DNA from: Enterobacteriaceae bacterium UBA7338
GTDB lineage: Bacteria > Pseudomonadota > Gammaproteobacteria > Enterobacterales > Enterobacteriaceae
Assembly (NCBI GenBank): GCA_002480085.1
Contig: DKPJ01000009.1
Location: forward strand, 259,169-323,168
Reading direction: 5' to 3'
DNA: 64,000 bases
Position 1 is the stretch's first letter; each line of letters begins with the position of its first letter. This document shows positions 18,557 through 27,291 of this stretch, piece by piece. The notes beneath the pieces were generated by a model. That model saw nothing but the letters and a program-made list of their open reading frames with translations. It made no database searches and was not told where the DNA came from. Made by a program: the position numbers and the translations under genes.

Positions 18557-18588
18557 GCCCGGTGGCGGCGACGCCTTACCGGGCCTAC
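18557..18588. repeat. REP element after thrC
   Basis: Single REP: GCCCGGTGGCGGCGACGCC followed by TTACCGGGCCTAC, 17 bases after the thrC stop; it may cap the thr mRNA. Confidence 0.85.
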
Positions 18589-18605
18589 AAAAACAGCAAC
18601 AATCT

Positions 18606-19892
18606 TTACGCTTTTTGCATCATCAGCTCGCGCAGCGCGGCGAAGTCAGCCGGCAGGCTGTGGGAGAGCAGCGGCAGGTCCGCACGCTCCGCCAGCGCGG
18701 CAGGCAGATCCAGCGTGTCGCCAAGGATCGTCTCCACGCTCTCCTTAAACTTCGCCGGATGCGCAGTGCCGAGGAACAGGCCGTACTCGCCCGGGTGCAG
18801 CTGGTCGCGCAGTGCACGGTAGGCTACCGCCGCATGCGGCTCGGAGAGGTAACCCTTCTCTTTCAGCTCCAGCATGGTGGCTTTGGTCACCTCATCGTCG
18901 ATGGCCGCGTAGCCCAGTTCGTTCAGACGCCAAATCTTACGACGGAAAATTTCCTCCACGCGCGGCCAGTTGTTCGGCTGGCTGACGTCCATGGCGTTGG
19001 AGAGGGTTGCGAGGGTCGCATTCGGACTCCACTCCCCTGCCTGCAGGAAGCGCGGCACGGTGTCGTTGGCGTTGGTGGCGGCAATAAAGCGCTTCACCGG
19101 CAGGCCCAGCGATTTTGCCAGCAGGCCAGCGGTGAGATCGCCAAAGTTACCGCTCGGTACGGAGATCACCAGCTGGTTACGTGCTTCCTGCGGCAGCTGC
19201 GCCACCGCCTCGAAGTAGTAGCAGATCTGCGCCAGTAGACGGCTGATGTTGATCGAGTTTGCCGAGTTCAGCCCCAGCGTCTGCTTCAGCTCTTCATCAT
19301 CAAAGGCTTTCTTGACCAGCGCCTGGCAGGCGTCAAAGTCGCCGTCGATAGCGACCGTCTCGATGTTGCCCCCCAGGGTACAGAAGAGCTTCTCCTGCAA
19401 CGGGCTGATTTTGCCCTGCGGATAGAGGATCACCACGCGCACGTTTTTCAGGCCGTAGAAGGCGTGAGCCACGGCTGCACCGGTATCGCCGGAGGTCGCA
19501 GTCAGGATGGTCACTGGCTTATCGCCGCTGATGTGGGTCAGCATCTGCGCCATAAAGCGGCCGCCGAAGTCTTTAAACGCCAGCGTCGGGCCGTGGAACA
19601 GCTCCAGGCAGCCGATATCCTCCTCGACCTTGCTCACCGGGGCCGGGAAGGTAAAGGCCGTGCGCACGCGCTCCTCCAGCAGCTCCTGCGGGATCTCATC
19701 CCCAATAAAGGCCGCGAGGATCTTTGCGCTACGGCTGACGAAATCCTGCTCCAGCATCTCGTCGATTTCGGTCAGGTTAAACTCGGGCAGATCGTGAGGG
19801 AAGAAAAGCCCCTGCTGCTTGCCCAGCCCCTGCGTTACCGCCTGGGCAAAGGAGACCTGCTCGTTGTGATCTTTAAGGTTGTAGAGTTTCAT
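18606..19892 (-). CDS. thrC: Threonine synthase
   Basis: 428 aa, equal to E. coli. PLP enzyme converting O-phospho-homoserine to threonine, the last pathway step. The PLP lysine is K107 (TLAFKDFGG); the phosphate-binding stretch SGDTGAAVAHAF is near residue 152 and SVPSGNFGDLTAG near 234. Third gene of thrABC, starting 4 bases after the thrB stop. Confidence 0.98.
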   Translation of the reverse strand: MKLYNLKDHNEQVSFAQAVTQGLGKQQGLFFPHDLPEFNLTEIDEMLEQDFVSRSAKILAAFIGDEIPQELLEERVRTAFTFPAPVSKVEEDIGCLELFHGPTLAFKDFGGRFMAQMLTHISGDKPVTILTATSGDTGAAVAHAFYGLKNVRVVILYPQGKISPLQEKLFCTLGGNIETVAIDGDFDACQALVKKAFDDEELKQTLGLNSANSINISRLLAQICYYFEAVAQLPQEARNQLVISVPSGNFGDLTAGLLAKSLGLPVKRFIAATNANDTVPRFLQAGEWSPNATLATLSNAMDVSQPNNWPRVEEIFRRKIWRLNELGYAAIDDEVTKATMLELKEKGYLSEPHAAVAYRALRDQLHPGEYGLFLGTAHPAKFKESVETILGDTLDLPAALAERADLPLLSHSLPADFAALRELMMQKA

Positions 19893-19895
19893 TAA

Positions 19896-20825
19896 TTATC
19901 CCAGTACGCGTGCGCCCGCTGTATCCAGCCGGCAAATATGAACAAAGCCTTCCTGATTCTGCAGATAGTGTTTACCCAGCCAGTCTGCTACGCGCTGCGC
20001 GGTGTCCGGCTTGTCGCAGAGCGCGAACAGCGTCGGTCCCGATCCGGAGATCCCGCTCGCCAGCGCGCCAATCTCTGCTACCGCCTGGCGCGCCTCTTTA
20101 AAGCCCGGCAGCAGGCGGGCGCGGTACGGCTCGGCAATCACGTCTTTCATCAGCTTCGCAGCCAGCTGCGGCTGACGAGAGTAGCAGGCGTGAATAAACC
20201 CGGCCAGATGCCGCCCGTGGGCGATGCAGTCCTGGCGACGATACTGCGCGGGTAGAATCGCCCGCGCTTCTGCCGTGGAGACCTTGATCCCCGGGTAGGC
20301 CAGTACCCACAGCCACTCATCAAAGCCTGGCACCTGCTGGCTGATAATGCCGTTCTCTTCGATCATCAGCTGCATGCCGCCGAGGAAACAGGGGGCCACG
20401 TTGTCGTAATGAATGCTACCGGAGATGCGCCCCTCCAGCTCGCCCATCAGCGCCAGCAGGCGCGTATCGTTGAGCGGCTTGCCGCAGTGCTCGTTCATCG
20501 CCACCAGCGCGGCGACCACGGAGCAGGCGCTGGAGCCTAACCCCGAGCCAATCGGCATATTTTTTTCCAGCGTCATCGCCACCGGAACGGTTTTATTTAG
20601 CTCCTGGCAGAAACGCTCCCAGCACTGGTAGACAATATTTTCCCGCGGCTCCGGGGGCAGCTTATCTGCAAAGCGTCCCACGTTGTGCAGGCTAAAACGG
20701 TCGGCCGCCTCCACCGTCACCACGTCGCCCAGCAGAGAGCCATCCACCGGCGTGACCGCCGCCCCGAGTACGTCGAAGCCAACGCTCATATTGGCGCTGG
20801 AGGCCGGGGCATACACTTTCACCAT
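19896..20825 (-). CDS. thrB: Homoserine kinase
   Basis: 309 aa (E. coli 310). GHMP-type kinase that phosphorylates homoserine. The ATP loop PIGSGLGSSACSVVAAL lies near residue 91, and a C-terminal GISGSGPTLFAL motif near 258. One base separates it from the thrA stop, so it is tightly coupled in the thr operon. Confidence 0.98.
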   Translation of the reverse strand: MVKVYAPASSANMSVGFDVLGAAVTPVDGSLLGDVVTVEAADRFSLHNVGRFADKLPPEPRENIVYQCWERFCQELNKTVPVAMTLEKNMPIGSGLGSSACSVVAALVAMNEHCGKPLNDTRLLALMGELEGRISGSIHYDNVAPCFLGGMQLMIEENGIISQQVPGFDEWLWVLAYPGIKVSTAEARAILPAQYRRQDCIAHGRHLAGFIHACYSRQPQLAAKLMKDVIAEPYRARLLPGFKEARQAVAEIGALASGISGSGPTLFALCDKPDTAQRVADWLGKHYLQNQEGFVHICRLDTAGARVLG

Positions 20826-20826
20826 G

Positions 20827-23289
20827 TTAAACTCCTAACTTCCATGAGAGGGTGCGCAGCAGATCGGCAAAAACGCCCGCCGCCGTCACATCGTTGCCCG
20901 CACCGTAACCGCGCAGCACCAGCGGCAGCGGTTGATAGTAGTGGCTGTAGAACGCCAGCGCGTTCTCACCGTTTTTCACTTTATAGAGCGGATCGTTGCC
21001 ATCTACCTCAGCGATCTTCACCCGGCAGACGCCATCCTCTTCAATATTACCCACGTAGCGCAGCACTTTACCCTCATCACGCGCTTTCGCCACCCGTGCG
21101 GCAAAGGCGTCGTCAAGCTGCGGCAGGCGGGCCATAAAGCGGGTTACGTCGCCGCTGTCATCAAAGCTTGCTGGCAGTACCGGCTCGATAACGATATCGG
21201 TCAGCTCCAGCTCGCGCCCCGTCTCACGGGCAAGGATCAGCAGCTTGCGCGCCACGTCCATGCCGGAGAGATCGTCTCGCGGATCCGGCTCGGTATAGCC
21301 CAGATCCCGTGCAATGCCGGTCGCCTCCGAGAGGCTCATCCCCTCGTCCAGCTTACCGAAAATAAAGGAGAGTGACCCGGACAGGATCCCGGAGAATCGC
21401 TGTAATTCATCCCCGGCATTAAGCAGGTTTTGCAGGTTTTCAATCACCGGCAGCCCTGCCCCAACGTTGGTGTCGTAGAGGAACTTGCGGCGCGACCCGG
21501 CGGCAGCGTGGCGCAGCTGGTGGTAGTAGTCCATCGACGAGGTGTTGGCTTTTTTGTTCGGGGTGACCACGTGGAAGCCTTCACGCAGGAAGTCGGCGTA
21601 CTGATCGGCCACCGCCTGGTTGGAGGTACAGTCAACGATCACCGGGTTGAGCAGATGATACTCTTTTACCAGGCGGATCAGGCGGCCCAGATTGAACGGC
21701 TCTTTCGCCTCTGCCAGCTCCGCCTGCCAGTTCTCGAGGTTCAGGCCGTGCACGTTGGTCAGCAGCGCCTTTGAGTTCGCCACGCCGCAGACCCGCAGGT
21801 CGATATGCTTGCCCTTCAGCCAGCTCTGCTGACGCTTGAGCTGATCCAGCAGCGCGCCGCCGACGCCGCCGACGCCAATCACGAATACCTCAATCACCTG
21901 GTCGGTATTGAACAGCATCTGATGGGTGACGCGCACGCCGGTGGTGGCATCATCGTTGCTCACCACCACCGAGATGGAACGCTCGGAGGAGCCCTGGGCA
22001 ATCGCCACGATGTTGATATTGGCGCGGGCCAGCGCGGCAAAGAATTTCGCCGAGATACCGCGCAGGGTGCGCATGCCGTCGCCGACGACGGAGATAATCG
22101 CCAGCCGCTCCATGACCGCCAGCGGCTCCAGCAGCCCCTCTTTCAGCTCGAGATAGAACTCATCCCCCAGCGCCCGACGCGCACGGGCGCAGTCGGCCTG
22201 CGGCACGCAGAAGCTGATGCTGTATTCAGACGAGGATTGCGTAATCAGCACCACCGAGATCCCGGCGCGCGACATGGCGGCAAACACCCGCGCCGCCATC
22301 CCGACCATCCCTTTCATGCCTGGGCCGGAGACGCTGAACATCGCCATGTTATTGAGGTTAGAGATGCCCTTAACCGGCAGGCCGTCGTCGTCGGAGGTGT
22401 CACCAATCAGCGTACCGGGCGCCTGCGGGTTACCGGTATTTTTAATCAGGCAGGGGATCTGAAACTGGGCGATAGGGGTAATGGTGCGTGGGTGCAGCAC
22501 CTTCGCGCCAAAGTAGGAGAGCTCCATCGCCTCCTGGTAGGACATCGACTTCAGCAGACGGGCATCGGGTACCTGGCGCGGGTCGCAGGTGTAGACGCCG
22601 TCAACGTCGGTCCAGATTTCACAGCAGTCGGCGCGCAGGCAGGCGGCCAGCACGGCAGCAGAGTAATCAGAGCCGTTACGCCCCAATACCACCAGCTCGC
22701 CCTTCTCGTTACCGGCGGTAAACCCTGCCATCAGGATCATATGGTCTGCGGGGATCTGGCTGGCGGCGATGCGACGGGTAGATTCGGCGATATCCACGGT
22801 GGATTCGAGGTAGTGGCCTACCGCGAGCAGTTTTTCCACCGGGTCGATCACCGAAACCTTGTGCCCTCTGGCCTCCAGCACTCCGGCCATAATGGCGATG
22901 GAGAGTTTCTCTCCCCGGCAGATGATTGCGGCGTTGATGCTGTCAGGACACTGGCCCAGCAGGGCGATCCCATGCAGAACGTGTTTGATCTGCGCGAACT
23001 CTTGCTCCACCAACTGCTTCAGCCGGACAAGGGGGAAACCGGGCTGGGCGTCGGCCAGGCCTGCAAGCAGGTCGGCAAAAATGTGCTCTGCGTCGCTGAT
23101 GTTGGGTACGGCATCCTGGCCACCGATGGTCTTCTCAATCATCGCCACCAGGTGGTTGGTAATTTTGGCCGGGGCAGACAGCACGGTCGCAACCTGCCCC
23201 TGCCTGGCATTGCTCTCCAGAATTTCGGCAACACGCAGAAAACGATCTGCATTTGCCACTGACGTACCGCCGAACTTCAACACTCGCAT
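20827..23289 (-). CDS. thrA: Bifunctional aspartokinase I / homoserine dehydrogenase I
   Basis: 820 aa, equal to E. coli. First and third enzymes of threonine synthesis fused: aspartokinase (KFGGTSVANADRFLRV at the start, GRNGSDYSAAVLAACL near residue 205), two ACT-type regulatory parts around 310-460 for threonine inhibition, then homoserine dehydrogenase with the NAD(P) loop VIGVGGVGGALLDQL near 470 and GLPVIENLQNLLNAGD near 625. It leads the thr operon behind the leader peptide and attenuator. Confidence 0.98.
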   Translation of the reverse strand: MRVLKFGGTSVANADRFLRVAEILESNARQGQVATVLSAPAKITNHLVAMIEKTIGGQDAVPNISDAEHIFADLLAGLADAQPGFPLVRLKQLVEQEFAQIKHVLHGIALLGQCPDSINAAIICRGEKLSIAIMAGVLEARGHKVSVIDPVEKLLAVGHYLESTVDIAESTRRIAASQIPADHMILMAGFTAGNEKGELVVLGRNGSDYSAAVLAACLRADCCEIWTDVDGVYTCDPRQVPDARLLKSMSYQEAMELSYFGAKVLHPRTITPIAQFQIPCLIKNTGNPQAPGTLIGDTSDDDGLPVKGISNLNNMAMFSVSGPGMKGMVGMAARVFAAMSRAGISVVLITQSSSEYSISFCVPQADCARARRALGDEFYLELKEGLLEPLAVMERLAIISVVGDGMRTLRGISAKFFAALARANINIVAIAQGSSERSISVVVSNDDATTGVRVTHQMLFNTDQVIEVFVIGVGGVGGALLDQLKRQQSWLKGKHIDLRVCGVANSKALLTNVHGLNLENWQAELAEAKEPFNLGRLIRLVKEYHLLNPVIVDCTSNQAVADQYADFLREGFHVVTPNKKANTSSMDYYHQLRHAAAGSRRKFLYDTNVGAGLPVIENLQNLLNAGDELQRFSGILSGSLSFIFGKLDEGMSLSEATGIARDLGYTEPDPRDDLSGMDVARKLLILARETGRELELTDIVIEPVLPASFDDSGDVTRFMARLPQLDDAFAARVAKARDEGKVLRYVGNIEEDGVCRVKIAEVDGNDPLYKVKNGENALAFYSHYYQPLPLVLRGYGAGNDVTAAGVFADLLRTLSWKLGV

Positions 23290-23314
23290 GGTATTACCCC
23301 TTGATTTTTGGTCG

Positions 23315-23345
23315 AAAAAAAAGCCCGCACTGTTCAGGTGCGGGC
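23315..23345 (-). terminator. thr operon attenuator
   Basis: Stem GCCCGCAC (23323-23330) and GTGCGGGC (23338-23345), with an 8-base A-run on plus that becomes a U-run on the minus transcript. It lies between thrL and thrA, where ribosome stalling at the Thr/Ile codons of thrL would prevent it forming. Confidence 0.92.
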
Positions 23346-23369
23346 TTTTTTCTGTGTTTCCTGTACGCG

Positions 23370-23435
23370 TCAGCCCGCACCGTTACCTGTGGTAATGGTG
23401 GTGGTAATAATTGTCAGCGTGCTGATGCGATTCAT
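23370..23435 (-). CDS. thrL: thr operon leader peptide
   Basis: 21 aa, starting MNRISTLTIITTTITT and ending GNGAG. It has seven threonine and four isoleucine codons, close to the E. coli leader, and serves as the sensor for attenuation by both amino acids. The start ATG at 23435 follows the conserved ACAGAGCACACAACATT leader sequence. Confidence 0.93.
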   Translation of the reverse strand: MNRISTLTIITTTITTGNGAG

Positions 23436-23484
23436 GAATGTTGTGTGCTCTGTAATTTTTATCTGTCTGTCTTGTATAGCTATA

Positions 23485-23513
23485 CGGTTAAAGTATATCC
23501 CTGCCTGAGTCAA
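23485..23513 (-). promoter_or_regulatory. Promoter of the thr operon
   Basis: TTGACT (23508-23513), 17-base spacer, TAACCG (23485-23490) on the minus strand, about 50 bases before the thrL ATG. The arrangement matches the known E. coli thr promoter (TTGACT and TAACCA). Confidence 0.75.
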
Positions 23514-23646
23514 TGAATTTTTGCTTTTTGCCCTTTTCATCATCAACGCAGGTCGCGCTGCGCTGGCCGTACTCTGCTCCGCACTCTTGCCAGCAGGAAA
23601 AGCGATATCAGCCTCTTCCGCCATAACAATACGCTATGGCAGAATT

Positions 23647-24333
23647 TTATTCTGCCAGTTTTTTTTCGATATCATGCAGCAAACGATGCAGCATAGCGGT
23701 ATCCCGCTGCTCAAACAGACCCAGCCGCTGATCCAGCCAGTCGGCCAGCTTAACGTCATCGGCAATGCCCAGCGTCCCCAGCAGCGATCGCGCCCGCAGA
23801 CGCAGCGCCTTAAGCTGCTCCGCGTCGTGGGTCATCACCGGCTCGTTGCGCTGTTGCATTAATGAGGCTAACTGATAGCAGTAAACCATCACCGCCTGGC
23901 CAAGGTTCAGCGACGGATAGTCGGCCACCATCGGCACGCCGGTAAGTATGTCGGCGAGGGCCAGTTCGTCGTTGGTTAAGCCTGAATCTTCCCGGCCAAA
24001 CACCAGCGCAGCATGGCGCATCCACTGGCGCTTCTCCTCAAGCAGCGGCACCAGTTCAGCTGGCGTGGCGTAGTAGTGAAATTTTGCCCGGCTGCGGGCA
24101 GTGGTAGCAACCGTAAAATCGACGTCGGCCAGGGCGTCAGCGAGCGTAGAGAAAACCGTTGCGTTATCAATTATATCGCCGGAGCCGTGGGCAACCCAAC
24201 GGGCGCTCTCCTGCCGGTGCGCCTCGCTGTCAACAATGCGCAGATCGCTAAAGCCCATGGTCTTCATGGCCCGGGCCGCCGCGCCGACGTTTTCAGGCCT
24301 GGCAGGTGAAACTAACACTATGGATACACGCAT
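23647..24333 (-). CDS. yjtD: YjtD, SpoU-type tRNA/rRNA methyltransferase (TrmJ-like)
   Basis: 228 aa, equal to E. coli YjtD. SPOUT-class RNA methyltransferase. Seen: VSPARPENVGAAARAMKTMGF at the start, ALVFGREDSGLTNDEL near residue 110 and PSLNLGQAVMVYCYQL near 140, the three SpoU motifs. Target RNA is not certain; TrmJ acts on the tRNA wobble-loop ribose. It lies between arcA and the thr operon as in E. coli. Confidence 0.92.
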   Translation of the reverse strand: MRVSIVLVSPARPENVGAAARAMKTMGFSDLRIVDSEAHRQESARWVAHGSGDIIDNATVFSTLADALADVDFTVATTARSRAKFHYYATPAELVPLLEEKRQWMRHAALVFGREDSGLTNDELALADILTGVPMVADYPSLNLGQAVMVYCYQLASLMQQRNEPVMTHDAEQLKALRLRARSLLGTLGIADDVKLADWLDQRLGLFEQRDTAMLHRLLHDIEKKLAE

Positions 24334-24678
24334 GGGTTACTCTCTGGTTTGCCCCGTGGCGGGGTAAAAAGACACTCAACGTCAAGTTATTACGCATCAC
24401 AAATTTACAAAAACGTAACAGAAATCACTGAATTTGTGTTAGGCAAAGCTTAAAAATTACTACACTGTTTACTGGGTTAATTAGCTGCCAGTATGTTAAC
24501 AGAACAGGATTATCCCTATGTTTAATCATGATAATCGGTGGGAAAATCGCGATCCGTTGCTGGATTCAGTAAATTTATTAATTAACGCTTGTAACTACCT
24601 GTTTATTGAAAAAATGTTATAAAAGCTAGTAATAAGATGCGACGATTTCATCAAACTGTTAACGTGCTACAATTGAAC

Positions 24679-24692
24679 TTGATATATGTCAA
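24679..24692 (+). promoter_or_regulatory. Probable FNR site in the arcA upstream region
   Basis: TTGAT-ATAT-GTCAA matches the FNR consensus TTGAT-N4-ATCAA at nine of ten defined bases, 280 bases before the arcA start. In E. coli arcA is activated by FNR in low oxygen from a long upstream region. The rest of 24334-24744 is AT-rich, with no gene that I can support. Confidence 0.6.
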
Positions 24693-24744
24693 CGAACCGT
24701 AGTTTTATTGGGTGTCCGGTGCGTCTTAACCTGTTATGTTGCTG

Positions 24745-24876
24745 TTAAAATGGGTAGGATGACAACCGTTTTTGACACTGTCGGGTCCAGAGGGAGTATG
24801 TGCCCACGACCAAGCTAATGATGTTGTTGACGTTGATGGAAAGTGCATCAAGAACGCCATTACGTACTTTAGTCAT
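24745..24876 (-). CDS. yjjY: YjjY-like 43-aa ORF upstream of arcA
   Basis: The frame starts MTKVRNGVLDALSINVNNII and continues SLVVGT, nearly identical to recalled E. coli YjjY (46 aa) in the first 26 residues. After GT the frame differs: the DNA still resembles E. coli (CCCGACAGTGTCAAAAACGG), but about two extra bases shift it, giving a new tail ending LSSYPF. Either the small protein tolerates a different tail, or the DNA is conserved as arcA leader and the ORF is incidental. No product function is known. Confidence 0.45.
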   Translation of the reverse strand: MTKVRNGVLDALSINVNNIISLVVGTYSLWTRQCQKRLSSYPF

Positions 24877-24971
24877 GTTACGCCGTTCATGTTAATTTGC
24901 GACATGCATCAGGCAGGTCAGGGACTTTTGTACTTCCTGTTTCGATTTAGTTGGCAATTTAGGTAGCAAAC

Positions 24972-25688
24972 ATGCAGACCCCGCACATTCTTATTGTTGA
25001 AGACGAGTTAGTTACTCGCAACACGCTGAAGAGCATTTTCGAAGCAGAAGGATACGATGTCTTTGAAGCGACTGATGGCGCTGAAATGCATCAGATTCTT
25101 TCTGATAACGATATCAACCTGGTGATCATGGATATCAACCTGCCGGGCAAAAACGGCCTGCTGCTGGCGCGTGAGCTGCGCGAACAGGCAGACGTCGCCC
25201 TGATGTTCCTGACAGGCCGTGATAACGAAGTCGATAAGATCCTCGGCCTCGAGATTGGCGCGGATGATTACATCACCAAACCGTTTAACCCACGCGAGCT
25301 GACCATCCGCGCACGCAACCTGCTCTCCCGTACCATGAACCTGGGGACGGTGAGCGAAGAGCGCCGCAGCGTAGACAGCTACAAATTTAACGGCTGGGAA
25401 TTAGATATTAACAGCCGCTCGCTGGTCAGCCCGAACGGTGAGCAGTACAAGCTGCCGCGCAGCGAGTTTCGCGCCATGCTGCACTTCTGTGAAAACCCGG
25501 GCAAGATCCAGACCCGCGCCGACCTGCTGAAAAAGATGACCGGCCGCGAGCTGAAGCCGCATGACCGTACCGTTGACGTGACCATCCGCCGTATTCGTAA
25601 ACACTTCGAATCCACGCCGGATACGCCAGAGATCATCGCCACCATTCACGGCGAAGGCTACCGCTTCTGCGGCGATCTGCAGGAGTAA
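24972..25688 (+). CDS. arcA: Aerobic respiration response regulator ArcA
   Basis: 238 aa, equal to E. coli. OmpR-family response regulator phosphorylated by ArcB; represses aerobic respiration genes when quinones are reduced. Receiver domain has the acidic pair E10-D11 (IVEDE), phosphorylation site D54 (VIMDINLPG), T83-region FLTGRD and K-region ITKPF. The winged-helix DNA-binding domain follows from about residue 135 (DRTVDVTIRRIRKHFE). It has a long leader, as in E. coli. Confidence 0.98.
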   Translation: MQTPHILIVEDELVTRNTLKSIFEAEGYDVFEATDGAEMHQILSDNDINLVIMDINLPGKNGLLLARELREQADVALMFLTGRDNEVDKILGLEIGADDYITKPFNPRELTIRARNLLSRTMNLGTVSEERRSVDSYKFNGWELDINSRSLVSPNGEQYKLPRSEFRAMLHFCENPGKIQTRADLLKKMTGRELKPHDRTVDVTIRRIRKHFESTPDTPEIIATIHGEGYRFCGDLQE

Positions 25689-25700
25689 GGCTTTGTGTAA

Positions 25701-25731
25701 TGCCGGGCGGCACTGCGTTTGCCCGGCCTAC
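25701..25731. repeat. REP element between arcA and creA
   Basis: TGCCGGGCGGCACTGCGTTT followed by GCCCGGCCTAC, sitting in the 52-base gap where E. coli carries creBCD. Confidence 0.8.
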
Positions 25732-25740
25732 GGTCACACA

Positions 25741-26211
25741 TTAGTGCCACGGCATAATCGGCACGGCGCTCAGGGCGTTTTTCGGCGAGCCTTCGACTAC
25801 CTTATCGGAGTAGGCAAGGTAGGCCAGCGTATTGCGCTTCGCGTCGTAGAAGCGTACTACCTGTAGCTTCTTAAAGACCAGCGAGGTGCGTTTCTGGAAC
25901 ACCACGTCTCCCTGCGCTTTCCCGCTCTTTACCTTATCGCTCAGTTCGATCGGCCCTACCTGCTGACAGGAGATAGCCGCATCGGAGGTATCCTCAGCCA
26001 GCCCTAACCCACCCTTAATACCGCCCGTTTTTGCCCGGCTGATATAGCATGTCACGTTTTTCACATCGGGATCGTCAAAGGCCTCAACCACGATTTTGTG
26101 ATCCGGTCCAAAGACTTTAAAGACGGTATCCACCGATCCAATCTCTTCAGCCTGCGCGGCCTGGCCAACGAGGCCCAGCGCGAAGATTACTGCTAAGCAC
26201 TTGTATTTCAT
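25741..26211 (-). CDS. creA: CreA family exported protein
   Basis: 156 aa (E. coli 157). Signal peptide MKYKCLAVIFALGLVGQAAQ then AEEIGSVDTVF; the mature part carries VTCYISRAKTGGIKGGLGLAEDTSDA. Function is unknown. In E. coli it is the first gene of creABCD, encoding a two-component system; here creB, creC and creD are missing and creA converges directly on arcA. Divergent from rob. Confidence 0.93.
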   Translation of the reverse strand: MKYKCLAVIFALGLVGQAAQAEEIGSVDTVFKVFGPDHKIVVEAFDDPDVKNVTCYISRAKTGGIKGGLGLAEDTSDAAISCQQVGPIELSDKVKSGKAQGDVVFQKRTSLVFKKLQVVRFYDAKRNTLAYLAYSDKVVEGSPKNALSAVPIMPWH

Positions 26212-26421
26212 ATTGTTACCACATTTGAATATTACGTTGTGTTACTATTTTGCCCGCCTAAATAAACAGTTAGGATTCAGGCAATTAAAATTTTTTTGCG
26301 CCTGACTGGCCTAAAACGCACGCTTACTCAAAAAAAACACTGAATGCTAAAATAGCAGGGAATGGTATTATTCGCACAACCCTGCTATCGGGTACGACTG
26401 TTTTAAGGATGAGGACACTGT

Positions 26422-27291
26422 ATGGATCAGGCTGGGATTATTCGCGATCTACTCAACTGGCTGGAGGATCATCTCGATCAACCGCTGGCCCTGAATAATG
26501 TGGCGATCAAAGCAGGTTATTCCAAGTGGCATCTGCAAAGAATGTTTAAGGACGTCACTGGCCTGGCGATTGGTGCCTATATCCGCGCCCGGCGACTCTC
26601 GAAATCCGCCGTGGCGCTGCGCCTGACCGCCCGCCCGATCCTCGATATTGCGCTCCAGTATCGTTTCGACTCCCAGCAGACCTTTACTCGCGCATTTAAA
26701 AAACAGTTTAACCTGACGCCCGCGCTCTATCGCCGCTCCCCGGACTGGAGCGCGTCAGGCATTCGTCCCCCGCTGCGTCTGGGCGAATTTGCTCTGCCAA
26801 AACATGAGTTTGTTACCCTGCCAGAAACGCCGCTGATGGGGATCACCCAGAGCTACAGCTGCTCGCTGGAGGAGATCTCTGCCTTCCGGCATGAGATGCG
26901 GATCCAGTTCTGGCGTGAGTTTTTAGGCAACTCGCCTACCCTGCCCGCTGAACTGTACGGCCTGCATGAGCCGCGCCCTAGCCTTGAGAAGGATGACGAG
27001 CAGGAGGTGTTCTACACCACTGCCGTTACCCCGGATATGGCTAATGGCCACCTACAGGGTGCCTTTCCGCTGGTGTTGCAGAGAGGAGAGTACGTGATGT
27101 TTACCTATGAGGGACCGGGCACCGAGCTGCAGCAGTTTATCTTAACCATCTACGGCACCTGTATGCCGATGCTCAACCTGACCCGGCGCAAGGGGCTGGA
27201 TATCGAACGTTTCTTCCCGCGTGACGAAGCCAGGAACCAGACGCCGCCGATGTATATCCGCTGCGAATATCTGGTCCCTGTACGGCGTTAA
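26422..27291 (+). CDS. rob: Right-origin-binding protein Rob, AraC-family activator
   Basis: 289 aa, equal to E. coli. The N-terminal AraC-type domain with two helix-turn-helix units (AIKAGYSKWHLQRMFK and QYRFDSQQTFTRAFKKQF) binds mar/sox/rob boxes. The C-terminal GyrI-like domain (from about residue 125) senses bile salts and other ligands. It controls efflux and stress genes. Its TAA overlaps the gpmB stop on the other strand. Confidence 0.97.
   Translation: MDQAGIIRDLLNWLEDHLDQPLALNNVAIKAGYSKWHLQRMFKDVTGLAIGAYIRARRLSKSAVALRLTARPILDIALQYRFDSQQTFTRAFKKQFNLTPALYRRSPDWSASGIRPPLRLGEFALPKHEFVTLPETPLMGITQSYSCSLEEISAFRHEMRIQFWREFLGNSPTLPAELYGLHEPRPSLEKDDEQEVFYTTAVTPDMANGHLQGAFPLVLQRGEYVMFTYEGPGTELQQFILTIYGTCMPMLNLTRRKGLDIERFFPRDEARNQTPPMYIRCEYLVPVRR

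Noticed and set aside
21805..23262. A 485-codon open frame on the plus strand
   Set aside because: Antisense to thrA; H/Q/R-rich shadow composition.
24772..24966. A 64-codon plus-strand ORF just before arcA
   Set aside because: It lies in the arcA leader, has no ribosome site, and overlaps the better supported yjjY-like frame on the other strand.
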